Source: Dorea sp. (GTDB lineage Bacteria > Bacillota > Clostridia > Lachnospirales > Lachnospiraceae). From it: a DNA stretch of 64,000 bases. The DNA lies in NCBI GenBank assembly GCA_022769185.1, contig JALEKG010000059.1, positions 1 to 64,000 of the forward strand, given 5' to 3'. The position numbers were made by a program, and so were the translations under genes. The notes beneath the pieces are model-generated. The model was not told where the DNA came from and ran no database searches. It was given only the letters and a program-made list of their open reading frames with translations. Below, in pieces: positions 1-8,002 of the stretch. Position 1 is the stretch's first letter; the number at the start of each line of letters is the position of its first letter.

Positions 1-281
1 CGGATGCAGCAGATTATCTGGTGAATCACGGAGTGGCATTCCGGGATGCGCATGGCATTGTAGGGCAGCTGGTACTGACCTGTATTGAGAAGAAGATTGC
101 ACTTGATGAGCTTCCACTGGAAGAATATCAGAAGATTTCACTGGTGTTTGAAGAAGATATCTATGCGGCAATCAGCCTTGAGACCTGTGTGAATAAGCGT
201 ATCACGACAGGAGCACCGGGAATGGAAGCAATGAATGAGGTTATTACGATGTACCAGAAGTACATGGAAGAATACAAGTAG
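1..281 (+). CDS. argH: Argininosuccinate lyase, C-terminal part (5' end outside window)
   Basis: Only the last ~92 codons are present; the reading frame is open from base 3, so the gene starts upstream of the window. The enzyme splits argininosuccinate into arginine and fumarate, the last step of arginine synthesis, in the cytosol. Visible here is the characteristic C-terminal block of the family: DAADYLVNHGVAFRDAHGIV, then an all-helical tail ending in a TAG at 279-281. The GTG at base 21 lies inside this conserved block and is not a real start. asd follows after 20 bases with its own ribosome binding site (GGGAGAAG), so the two are probably cotranscribed. The match to the ArgH C-terminal region is clear; only the truncation limits confidence. 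Confidence 0.9.
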   Translation, partial: DAADYLVNHGVAFRDAHGIVGQLVLTCIEKKIALDELPLEEYQKISLVFEEDIYAAISLETCVNKRITTGAPGMEAMNEVITMYQKYMEEYK

Positions 282-301
282 AAAGAAAAGGGAGAAGAGA
301 C

Positions 302-1387
302 ATGGAAAAGAAATTGAGAGTAGGTATTTTAGGTGCAACAGGAATGGTAGGTCAGCGTTTTATTTCGCTGCTGGAGAACCATCCGTGGTTTGAGGTTGTG
401 ACAGTGGCAGCAAGTGCGCGTTCGGCAGGAAAGACATATGAAGAGGCAGTTGGCGGACGCTGGAAGATGGATACTCCGATGCCGGAAGGGGTTAAGAACC
501 TGATTGTCCTGAATGTAAATGAAGTTGAAAAAGTGGCTGAGACTGTAGATTTTGTATTCAGTGCTGTTGATATGACAAAAGATGAGATCCGTGCGATCGA
601 GGAAGCATATGCTAAGACAGAGACACCGGTAGTTTCTAATAACAGTGCCCATCGCTGGACACCGGATGTTCCGATGGTAATTCCGGAGATCAACATCGAT
701 CACTTTGGTTTAATTGAAACACAGAAGAAACGTCTGGGAACTACACGTGGATTTATTGCCGTAAAACCGAACTGTTCCATCCAGAGCTACACACCTTGTC
801 TGGCAGCCTGGAAAGAATTTGGACCGAAAGAAGTTGTTGCTACAACTTATCAGGCAATCTCAGGAGCAGGTAAGACATTCAAAGACTGGCCGGAAATGGT
901 AGAAAATATTATCCCATACATTGGCGGTGAGGAGGAAAAGAGCGAGCAGGAGCCGCTTCGTGTTCTCGGAACCTTAGAAGACGGTCAGATCACACTTGCA
1001 AAAGAGCCAAAGATCACATGCCAGTGCCTGCGCGTGCCGGTATTAAACGGACATACAGCCGCTGTATTCATTAATTTTGAGAAGAAACCAACCAAAGAAC
1101 AGCTGATTGAGAAGTTGGTAAGCTTTAAAGGATTCCCACAGGAAGCAGAGCTTCCAAGCGCTCCAAAGCAGTTCATCCAGTATTTGGAAGAGGACAATCG
1201 TCCACAGGTAAAGATGGATGTAGATTATGAAAGAGGAATGGGTGTATCTATTGGACGTTTGAGAGAAGACAGTATCTATGATTACAAATTTATTGGTCTG
1301 TCTCATAATACCGTTCGTGGCGCAGCAGGCGGAGCAGTCCTGTGTGCAGAGTCACTGACAGCAAAAGGATATATTCAGGCAAAATAA
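302..1387 (+). CDS. asd: Aspartate-semialdehyde dehydrogenase
   Basis: 361 aa cytosolic enzyme that reduces aspartyl phosphate to aspartate semialdehyde with NADPH, the branch point to lysine/diaminopimelate, threonine and methionine. The N-terminal Rossmann motif is VGILGATGMVGQRF (about residues 6-19). The catalytic cysteine is C158 in KPNCSIQ, followed by the SGAGKTF segment near residue 189. The C-terminal SHNTVRGAAGGAVL stretch matches the archaeal/fungal-type ASD subfamily, which is longer than the E. coli type and common in Clostridia. It starts at ATG 302 behind GGGAGAAG. It follows argH closely and ends just before a 13-bp stem hairpin, so it is probably the last gene of that transcript. 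Confidence 0.93.
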   Translation: MEKKLRVGILGATGMVGQRFISLLENHPWFEVVTVAASARSAGKTYEEAVGGRWKMDTPMPEGVKNLIVLNVNEVEKVAETVDFVFSAVDMTKDEIRAIEEAYAKTETPVVSNNSAHRWTPDVPMVIPEINIDHFGLIETQKKRLGTTRGFIAVKPNCSIQSYTPCLAAWKEFGPKEVVATTYQAISGAGKTFKDWPEMVENIIPYIGGEEEKSEQEPLRVLGTLEDGQITLAKEPKITCQCLRVPVLNGHTAAVFINFEKKPTKEQLIEKLVSFKGFPQEAELPSAPKQFIQYLEEDNRPQVKMDVDYERGMGVSIGRLREDSIYDYKFIGLSHNTVRGAAGGAVLCAESLTAKGYIQAK

Positions 1388-1397
1388 GAATAGAATA

Positions 1398-1427
1398 GAA
1401 ACCGGACAGGATTCCCTGTCCGGTTTC
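1398..1427 (+). terminator. Hairpin after asd
   Basis: A perfect 13-bp stem: arms 1398-1410 and 1415-1427, loop ATTC. It sits 10 bases after the asd stop. The T-run after it is poor (interrupted by GG), so it is a likely but not textbook intrinsic terminator. Confidence 0.6.
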
Positions 1428-1532
1428 TGGTTCTGAGACGCCCCAAGATTTAACCAGATTCTTTCTTTTCTTTCGTATTCCCCGGTGGTAGAATAAAATA
1501 AAGATGTTATAGTAATATGCGAGGTATTGGGT

Positions 1533-3650
1533 ATGGATAAAGAAATTTATAATTATACGCAAAACAGAGAATTATCCTGGCTTAGATTTGATCAGAGAGT
1601 CCTTGAAGAGGCGCAGGATCCGGCAGTGCCGCTGTTGGAGCGGATGAAGTTTGTGGCAATTTTCACCAGTAATCTGGATGAGTTTTTTATGATCCGTGTC
1701 GGAAGCCTTTTTGATATGGCTCAGACGGATGCGAACAACAGAGACAGCCGTACCGGTATGACGCCAAAAGAGCAGCTGGAGAAGATTTATGAGGCTGTGG
1801 CACCTCTTTATAAAGAACGTGATAAGACTTATGCAGAGATTAAGAAGCAGCTTTCTCCTTATGGAATCTGCGGACTGGATTTTAAGGAACTGGAGCAGTC
1901 TGAGAAAAAGTACGTAAAGAAATATTTTAAAGAACAGGTGTTGCCGATTCTTTCCCCGCAGATCGTGGATGCGAACCATCCATTCCCACACCTGTTGAAT
2001 AAGGCCATCTATGTTACGGCGAATCTAAAGCATAAAGATGCGGAAAAAGGAAAGACGACACTTGGAATTGTTCCTGTGCCACAGTTTGTATCAGATATTC
2101 TGTTCCTTCCGGGACATGATATCCGCTATATCCGAATGGAAAAGGTGATTATGGAGTATCTGAATATTGTGTTTGACCAGTATGAGGTGGCGGATGCAAA
2201 TTACATCTGTGTTACACGAAACGCGGATGTTTCACCGGAGGATGAGGCTCTGGAGGTGAATGACGACTTTCGGCGTCTGATGCGGGAGACGCTTCATAAA
2301 CGCAGGAGAATGGCGGTTGTGCGTCTGGAGATCGCAGAAAAACTGAATGCAGATATGGAGAAGTATTTCTGCGAGAAGTTTAATATTACACCGGCTCAGA
2401 TCTTTCGTACAAAGATGCCGATGAAGCTGGATTATATATTCTCAATTGCGGGAAATCTTCCGGATTCGATGAAACGTTCTCTGATCTATACACCGTTCTC
2501 TCCGCAGAACTCGGTACATGTTCAGGATGGGAATATGCTTCGGCAGGTGAAGAAGCAGGATATTCTGTTATTTTATCCATATGAAAGTATGAATCCGTTT
2601 CTGAGGCTGATCAAGGATGCTTCAACAGATCCCAATGTCCTTACCATTAAGATTACGATCTATCGCCTGGCAAAGAAAGCAAGGCTCGTGGAATATTTGT
2701 GCGCAGCGGCAGAGAATGGAAAAGAAGTAACCGTCTTGATCGAACTGCGTGCAAGATTTGATGAACAGAATAATATCGACTGGTCTGAACGTCTGGAGGA
2801 TGCCGGATGCCGGGTAATCTATGGATTTGAAGGATACAAGGTGCATTCCAAGATCTGCCTGATCACTTATCGGAATCGCAATGATATTCAATATATCACA
2901 CAGATTGGAACCGGAAATTATAATGAGAAAACGGCAGCAATGTATACAGACCTGTCACTGATGACGGCAAATCAGGCAATCGGAAAGGATGCGGCAGAAT
3001 TTTTCAAGAACATGTCGATCGGAAATCTGAATGGTACGTATGATCATCTGATCGTTTCCCCGACCAGCTTAAAGAAGCAGGTATTATTCCTGATGGATGA
3101 AGAGATACGGAAAGGAACAGAAGGAAGAATTATCATGAAGATGAATTCTCTAACGGATGTTGATTTTATAAAGAAGGTTTCAGAGGCATCCCGGGCCGGA
3201 GTGAAAGTAGACTTGATTGTCAGAGGAATCTGCTGTATACTACCGGGAGTACTTGGATTTACAGAGAATGTCAGAATCATGAGCGTAGTGGGACGATATC
3301 TGGAGCATCCGCGTATTTTCAGTTTTGGAACCGGAGCAGATCAGAAGATCTATATCGGTTCTGCTGATATGATGACGAGAAATACAGAAAAGCGTGTGGA
3401 AGTAGCCTGTCCGATCATGGATGAGAAGATTAAGCTCCAGATCAATCACTATCTGAAAGTAATGTTGAGTGATAATGTGAAAGCAAGAGTGATCCAGAGC
3501 GACGGCACGTATAAAAAGAAGGAGAATCAGCAGCCTCCGGTCGACTCTCAGGCGGTCTTTATGGATGAAGCACTTCATGCCAGAAGAGAAGAGAAGGAAT
3601 TGGGAAAGAAAAACATCGGAGAGTGGCTGCGTACATTCCTTCACAGATAA
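1533..3650 (+). CDS. ppk1: Polyphosphate kinase 1
   Basis: 705 aa. Reversibly transfers the gamma phosphate of ATP onto inorganic polyphosphate chains. The N-terminal domain begins with the family signature YTQNRELSWLRFDQRVLEEA. The two phospholipase D-like C-terminal domains carry the autophosphorylated histidine, H438 in GYKVHSKI (equivalent to His435 of E. coli Ppk). The preceding ELRARFDEQNNIDW block and the following IGTGNYNEKTAAMYTD block are also typical. I chose ATG 1533, eight bases after GAGG at 1521-1524, over the TTG at 1527, which lies too close to that site. The C-terminal ~35 residues are charged and poorly conserved. topB follows 17 bases later, so cotranscription is likely. 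Confidence 0.95.
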   Translation: MDKEIYNYTQNRELSWLRFDQRVLEEAQDPAVPLLERMKFVAIFTSNLDEFFMIRVGSLFDMAQTDANNRDSRTGMTPKEQLEKIYEAVAPLYKERDKTYAEIKKQLSPYGICGLDFKELEQSEKKYVKKYFKEQVLPILSPQIVDANHPFPHLLNKAIYVTANLKHKDAEKGKTTLGIVPVPQFVSDILFLPGHDIRYIRMEKVIMEYLNIVFDQYEVADANYICVTRNADVSPEDEALEVNDDFRRLMRETLHKRRRMAVVRLEIAEKLNADMEKYFCEKFNITPAQIFRTKMPMKLDYIFSIAGNLPDSMKRSLIYTPFSPQNSVHVQDGNMLRQVKKQDILLFYPYESMNPFLRLIKDASTDPNVLTIKITIYRLAKKARLVEYLCAAAENGKEVTVLIELRARFDEQNNIDWSERLEDAGCRVIYGFEGYKVHSKICLITYRNRNDIQYITQIGTGNYNEKTAAMYTDLSLMTANQAIGKDAAEFFKNMSIGNLNGTYDHLIVSPTSLKKQVLFLMDEEIRKGTEGRIIMKMNSLTDVDFIKKVSEASRAGVKVDLIVRGICCILPGVLGFTENVRIMSVVGRYLEHPRIFSFGTGADQKIYIGSADMMTRNTEKRVEVACPIMDEKIKLQINHYLKVMLSDNVKARVIQSDGTYKKKENQQPPVDSQAVFMDEALHARREEKELGKKNIGEWLRTFLHR

Positions 3651-3667
3651 GGAGTTAGAAATTATTT

Positions 3668-5704
3668 ATGGGGAAATCACTCTATATTGCAGAGAAACCC
3701 AGTGTGGCACAGGAATTCGCCAAAGCACTGAATATAAGGACGAAAAGACAGGACGGATACCTGGAATCGGATGAGGCCATTGTTACCTGGTGTGTCGGAC
3801 ATCTAGTAACAATGAGCTATCCGGAAGAATATGATCCAAGTTTGAAAAAATGGAGTCTTGAGACGTTACCATTTATCCCGGAGGAATTCAAATATGAAGT
3901 CATTCCGGCAGTAGAAAAACAGTTTCAGATCGTATCCCGCCTTCTGAACCGGGAGGATGTAGAGACCATCTATGTCTGTACGGACTCTGGACGGGAAGGA
4001 GAGTATATTTACCGGCTGGTGGAACAGCAGGCGGGTGTACATGGAAAAAAACGAAGGAGAGTCTGGATCGATTCTCAGACAGAAGAAGAGATCCTTCGGG
4101 GGATCCGTGAGGCAAAAGATCTGAAAGAATATGATAATCTGTCTGCGTCGGCATATCTGCGTGCGAAAGAAGATTATCTGATGGGAATTAATTTTTCCCG
4201 TCTTCTGACACTGAAATACGGAAACAGCATCTCGAATTACCTTCACACCAGGTATTCGGTGATATCCGTAGGCCGTGTAATGACCTGTGTTCTTGGAATG
4301 GTGGTAAGAAGAGAGCGGGAGATCCGTGAATTTGTAGAGACACCATTTTACCGGGTAGTCAGTACTGTCGGAGAACCGGGACAGACTTTTGAAGGAGAAT
4401 GGAGAGCTGTCAAAGGCTCGCGCTGGTTTGAATCCTTTGACTTGTACAAAGAAAATGGATTGAAAGAGCGTAAGAAAGCGCAGGAACTGATCACTTATCT
4501 AAGTGAGGAACGGCCACTGAGATGCCAGATCGTTTCCATTGAAAAGAAAAAAGAAAAGAAGAATCCACCATTGTTATTCAATCTGGCAGAGCTTCAGAAT
4601 GAGTGCTCGAAACGATTTAAGATCAGTCCGGATGAGACGCTGAAAATCGTGCAGGAATTGTATGAGAAGAAACTGGTCACTTACCCGAGAACGGATGCCA
4701 GAGTGCTGTCTACGGCAGTGGCAAAGGAGATTCATAAGAATCTGAATGGACTCATGAAATATGAGCCTGTAGTTCCGTATCTTCAGGATATCGTTAGGTT
4801 TGGAAGTCATAAAGGACTGGAAAAGACCAGGTATGTCAATGACAAGCAGATCACGGACCATTATGCGATTATTCCGACCGGACAGGGGATGAACGGGCTT
4901 GCGAAATTGTCACATTTGTCTGGACAGGTGTATGATGTGATCGTACGGCGTTTCTTAAGTATCTTTTATCCGCCGGCTGTATATCAGAAGGTGGCGATCG
5001 TGACGAAGATCAGAGAAGAATCCTTCTTTTCTAGCTTTAAAGTACTTGCAGAAGAGGGATATCTGAAGGTGGTTGGTGTTCCCGGACAGAAGAAAAATGG
5101 AACGGATACAATGAATCAGGGGAACGAACCGGAGGAAGACGGAGATGAGAAGAATGGGAAAGATACAGATGCAGCATTTTTTCAAAAGATACAGACATTA
5201 AAGAAAGGCATGTATCTGGATGTGCAGTCTTTGGATATTAAGGAGGGGAAGACCTCTCCGCCGAAGCGTTATAATTCCGGTTCTCTGATTCTTGCCATGG
5301 AGAATGCCGGGCAGCTGATCGAAGATGAGGAACTTCGTGCGCAGATCAAGGGATGTGGAATTGGAACCAGCGCGACCAGAGGTGAGATCCTGAAAAAGCT
5401 GTTTCATAATAAGTATCTTGCTCTGAATAAGAAGACGCAGATTGTGACACCTACGATGCTTGGTGAGATGATTTATGATGTGGTGGATCATTCCATCAAA
5501 TCACTGCTGAATCCGGAGCTTACTGCAAGCTGGGAGAAAGGGCTGAATTACGTGGCGGAAGGTGAGATTACGTCAGAAGAATATATGACAAAGCTGGATC
5601 ATTTTATCGTAAGCCGGACGGAAGGTGTCAAAGGATTGAATAATCAGTCGCAGCTTAGAGCCTGTTATGATAAAGCGGCGCAATATTATAAAAAACGTTC
5701 GTAG
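3668..5704 (+). CDS. topB: DNA topoisomerase III (type IA)
   Basis: 678 aa. A type IA topoisomerase that cuts one strand through a 5'-phosphotyrosine and is mainly a decatenase. The Toprim domain opens with SLYIAEKPSVAQEFAKAL and contains the acidic metal site TDSGREGEYI (about residues 103-112). The active-site tyrosine is Y339 in TYPRTDAR, and the late signature GIGTSATRGEILKKL is present near residue 565. There is a Lys/Glu-rich insert at about residues 477-510. No C-terminal zinc-ribbon cysteine cluster is visible, which fits TopB rather than TopA. The gene starts at ATG 3668 behind AAGGAG. In Firmicutes such genes are found both on chromosomes and on integrative elements; nothing mobile is seen here. 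Confidence 0.92.
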   Translation: MGKSLYIAEKPSVAQEFAKALNIRTKRQDGYLESDEAIVTWCVGHLVTMSYPEEYDPSLKKWSLETLPFIPEEFKYEVIPAVEKQFQIVSRLLNREDVETIYVCTDSGREGEYIYRLVEQQAGVHGKKRRRVWIDSQTEEEILRGIREAKDLKEYDNLSASAYLRAKEDYLMGINFSRLLTLKYGNSISNYLHTRYSVISVGRVMTCVLGMVVRREREIREFVETPFYRVVSTVGEPGQTFEGEWRAVKGSRWFESFDLYKENGLKERKKAQELITYLSEERPLRCQIVSIEKKKEKKNPPLLFNLAELQNECSKRFKISPDETLKIVQELYEKKLVTYPRTDARVLSTAVAKEIHKNLNGLMKYEPVVPYLQDIVRFGSHKGLEKTRYVNDKQITDHYAIIPTGQGMNGLAKLSHLSGQVYDVIVRRFLSIFYPPAVYQKVAIVTKIREESFFSSFKVLAEEGYLKVVGVPGQKKNGTDTMNQGNEPEEDGDEKNGKDTDAAFFQKIQTLKKGMYLDVQSLDIKEGKTSPPKRYNSGSLILAMENAGQLIEDEELRAQIKGCGIGTSATRGEILKKLFHNKYLALNKKTQIVTPTMLGEMIYDVVDHSIKSLLNPELTASWEKGLNYVAEGEITSEEYMTKLDHFIVSRTEGVKGLNNQSQLRACYDKAAQYYKKRS

Positions 5705-5742
5705 ATTGAATGTAAGAAGATTTCGGAAGGGAGAATAAAAAA

Positions 5743-6408
5743 ATGAAAGAATTAACAGTATCAGAACTTTATACACTGGATGAGACGATTGCAAAGGATC
5801 TATTTGAGGGAGTCACCTATCCGTGGGAAGTTCTTCCAAAGATCAGTGCATTTATCCTGGAACTTGGAAAGACGCTTTCAGAAGAGGAGTATGAAAAAGT
5901 AGGAGAAGATGTGTGGATTGCAAAATCTGCAAAAGTATTTGAGTCTGCTTATATCCATGGACCGGCAATCATCGGAAAGAACGCAGAAGTCAGACATTGT
6001 GCATTTATACGTGGCAATGCGATCGTAGGAGAAGGAGCTGTTGTAGGGAATTCTACCGAGCTGAAAAATGTGATTCTGTTTAATAAGGTACAGGTTCCGC
6101 ATTATAATTATGTCGGTGATTCCATTCTGGGATATAAGGCTCACATGGGTGCAGGTTCTATTACTTCAAATGTAAAGTCAGATAAAAAGCTGGTGGTTGT
6201 GAAGACGCCGGAAGAAAAAATCGAGACAGGTATCAAGAAATTCGGAGCAATGCTTGGGGATGAAGTAGAAGTAGGATGTGGAACCGTCCTGAATCCGGGA
6301 AGCGTAATCGGAAAGCATACCAATATTTATCCGCTTTCCAGCGTCAGAGGATATGTACCTGCGGGAAGTATCTACAAAAAGCAGGGGGAGGTTGTTGAGA
6401 AGATTTAA
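5743..6408 (+). CDS. Left-handed beta-helix (hexapeptide repeat) transferase-like protein
   Basis: 221 aa. From about residue 55 on the sequence is a run of imperfect hexapeptide repeats of the IVGEGA / IGKNAE / VEVGCG type, the signature of left-handed beta-helix acyltransferases and of the C-terminal half of GlmU-type nucleotidyltransferases. The N-terminal ~55 residues (ELYTLDETIAKDLFEGVTYP) are helical and contain no nucleotidyltransferase signature, so this is not a full GlmU. The substrate cannot be read from sequence; sugar-nucleotide acyl- or acetyltransferase activity is plausible from the fold. The ribosome binding site is GGAAGGGAG upstream of ATG 5743. It sits between topB and a hydroxyacid dehydrogenase and may be cotranscribed with both. 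Confidence 0.75.
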   Translation: MKELTVSELYTLDETIAKDLFEGVTYPWEVLPKISAFILELGKTLSEEEYEKVGEDVWIAKSAKVFESAYIHGPAIIGKNAEVRHCAFIRGNAIVGEGAVVGNSTELKNVILFNKVQVPHYNYVGDSILGYKAHMGAGSITSNVKSDKKLVVVKTPEEKIETGIKKFGAMLGDEVEVGCGTVLNPGSVIGKHTNIYPLSSVRGYVPAGSIYKKQGEVVEKI

Positions 6409-6454
6409 AGTAGCCTGATTTGGGAAAATGAGTTGGGAGAAAGGAAAGAACAAC

Positions 6455-7330
6455 GTGAAAAAAGTAGGATTTATCGGGGTAGGTATCATGGGAAAATCCA
6501 TGGTCAGAAATTTAATGAAAGCAGGGTACGAGCTTCATATTTTCGCACGTACCAGAGCGAAGGTAGAAGACGTGATCGGAGAGGGAGCTGTCTTCCATGA
6601 GAGCATTGCAGAATGTGTCAGAGACTGTGAAGCAGTGATCACGATTGTCGGTTTCCCGAAGGATGTGGAAGAGGTTTATTTTGAAGGGGGGAATATTCTG
6701 GACAGTGCGATGCCTGGAGCATATCTGATTGATATGACCACGACGAGCCCAATGATCGCTGAGAAGATTTATGAAGAAGGAACGAAAAAAGGATTTCATG
6801 TGCTGGATGCACCTGTAACTGGAGGAGATACCGGGGCAAAAGCAGGAACACTTTCCATCCTTGTGGGTGGGGAAAAAGAAGATTATGAGGCCTGTATGCC
6901 GTTGTTTGAAGCAATGGGAACCAACATCAATTATCAGGGAAAGGCTGGCTGCGGGCAACATGCCAAGCTTGCCAATCAGATCATGATCGCAGGAACATTG
7001 TCCGGAGTATGCGAAGCTCTGACGTATGCGAAAGCAAAAGGACTGGATCTTGAGACGGTTCTGAACTCTGTATCTACCGGGGCGGCAGGCAGCAAACAGC
7101 TGGATACATTTGGACCGAAGATTCTGGAAGGAGATTATGCGCCGGGATTTTTCATGAAGCATTTTATCAAAGATATGAAGCTGGCGCTTACTGAGGCCAA
7201 CAGGAGCAATCTGAGTCTGGATGTATTAAGTCAGGTACTCGCAAATTATGAATTATTAGAGGCAGAAGGATATGGTGAGCTTGGAACACAGGCACTGATC
7301 AAGTATTATGAGGAAGAACTGCCGGAATAG
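6455..7330 (+). CDS. NAD(P)-dependent beta-hydroxyacid dehydrogenase (GarR/MmsB type)
   Basis: 291 aa. Member of the family of 3-hydroxyisobutyrate, tartronate-semialdehyde and related semialdehyde reductases. The Rossmann motif VGFIGVGIMGKSMVRNL is right at the N-terminus. The substrate-binding block DAPVTGGDTGAKAGTLSILV and the catalytic lysine region GQHAKLANQIM are intact. I chose GTG 6455, with AGAAAGGAAAG just upstream, because it puts the dinucleotide motif at the usual distance from the start; ATG 6428 in the same frame is possible and would add nine residues. It is 11 bases upstream of mgsA with an RBS in between, so the pair is very likely cotranscribed. The exact substrate is unknown. 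Confidence 0.85.
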   Translation: MKKVGFIGVGIMGKSMVRNLMKAGYELHIFARTRAKVEDVIGEGAVFHESIAECVRDCEAVITIVGFPKDVEEVYFEGGNILDSAMPGAYLIDMTTTSPMIAEKIYEEGTKKGFHVLDAPVTGGDTGAKAGTLSILVGGEKEDYEACMPLFEAMGTNINYQGKAGCGQHAKLANQIMIAGTLSGVCEALTYAKAKGLDLETVLNSVSTGAAGSKQLDTFGPKILEGDYAPGFFMKHFIKDMKLALTEANRSNLSLDVLSQVLANYELLEAEGYGELGTQALIKYYEEELPE

Positions 7331-7341
7331 GAGGTATATAG

Positions 7342-7818
7342 ATGTTAGATGATAAGTTTGTTACATTTGAGATAGGGAAAGCAAAGCATATTGCATTGGT
7401 TGCGCATGACGGAAAGAAACAGGAGCTGGTAGATTGGTGTGACAAGAATAAAGATGTCTTGAAAAGCCATTTCCTGTGCGGGACAGGGACTACCGCCCGT
7501 TTAATCGCAGAGAAGACCGGACTTCCGGTGAAAGGTTATAACAGTGGTCCGCTGGGAGGAGATCAGCAGATCGGAGCTAAGATCGTGGAAGGAAATATTG
7601 ATTTTATGATCTTTCTGTGGGATCCATTGGAGGCACAGCCGCATGATCCGGATGTAAAGGCATTGCTTCGTATTGCAGTACTTTATGATATTCCGGTAGC
7701 CAATAATCTTGCCACAGCAGATTTTATGCTGAATTCCAAATTTATGGATGGGACCTATGCCCGTAAAGTAGAAAATTTCAACAAGACGATTCAGGACAGA
7801 GTAGAAAAGATGAAGTAA
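7342..7818 (+). CDS. mgsA: Methylglyoxal synthase
   Basis: 158 aa. Converts dihydroxyacetone phosphate to methylglyoxal and phosphate, a bypass of lower glycolysis that relieves sugar-phosphate build-up. Recognised by KHIALVAHDGKK near the N-terminus, the phosphate-binding FLCGTGTTARLI, the GPLGGDQQIGAKI segment, the catalytic IFLWDPLEAQPHDPD and the closing LATADFML. Length is standard for the family. It follows a hydroxyacid dehydrogenase with an 11-base gap, an arrangement that suggests the neighbour might handle an aldehyde product; that is inference only. A long-stem hairpin with T-runs follows it. Confidence 0.95.
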   Translation: MLDDKFVTFEIGKAKHIALVAHDGKKQELVDWCDKNKDVLKSHFLCGTGTTARLIAEKTGLPVKGYNSGPLGGDQQIGAKIVEGNIDFMIFLWDPLEAQPHDPDVKALLRIAVLYDIPVANNLATADFMLNSKFMDGTYARKVENFNKTIQDRVEKMK

Positions 7819-7823
7819 TACAG

Positions 7824-7883
7824 AAGAATCTTAATCCACAGATGGAAGCAAGCGTACATCAGGATTAAGATTCTTTTGCTTTG
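7824..7883 (+). terminator. Terminator after mgsA
   Basis: A 14-bp perfect stem (7824-7837 pairing with 7862-7875) with a 24-nt loop, followed by TTTTGC and later TTTTT. The long loop lowers confidence, but its position at the operon end fits. Confidence 0.55.
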
Positions 7884-7893
7884 GGCTTTTTCC

Positions 7894-7922
7894 TTGACAG
7901 CAGTACTATAGTATGATATTCT
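7894..7922 (+). promoter_or_regulatory. Sigma-A type promoter for the sodium:solute symporter
   Basis: TTGACA at 7894-7899 and TATTCT at 7917-7922, separated by exactly 17 bases, about 80 bases before the chosen start of the symporter gene. Confidence 0.6.
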
Positions 7923-8002
7923 AGATAAAAATACTTTACTGCTTTAAAGTGCGACGGTTTAAAGCGTTGATAAAATCTAAGGGAAAGAAGAGGATATTTT
8001 TT

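Noticed and set aside
329..703. Cysteine-rich antisense frames opposite asd
   Set aside because: Shadows of the conserved asd coding frame on the opposite strand; no RBS and no domain.
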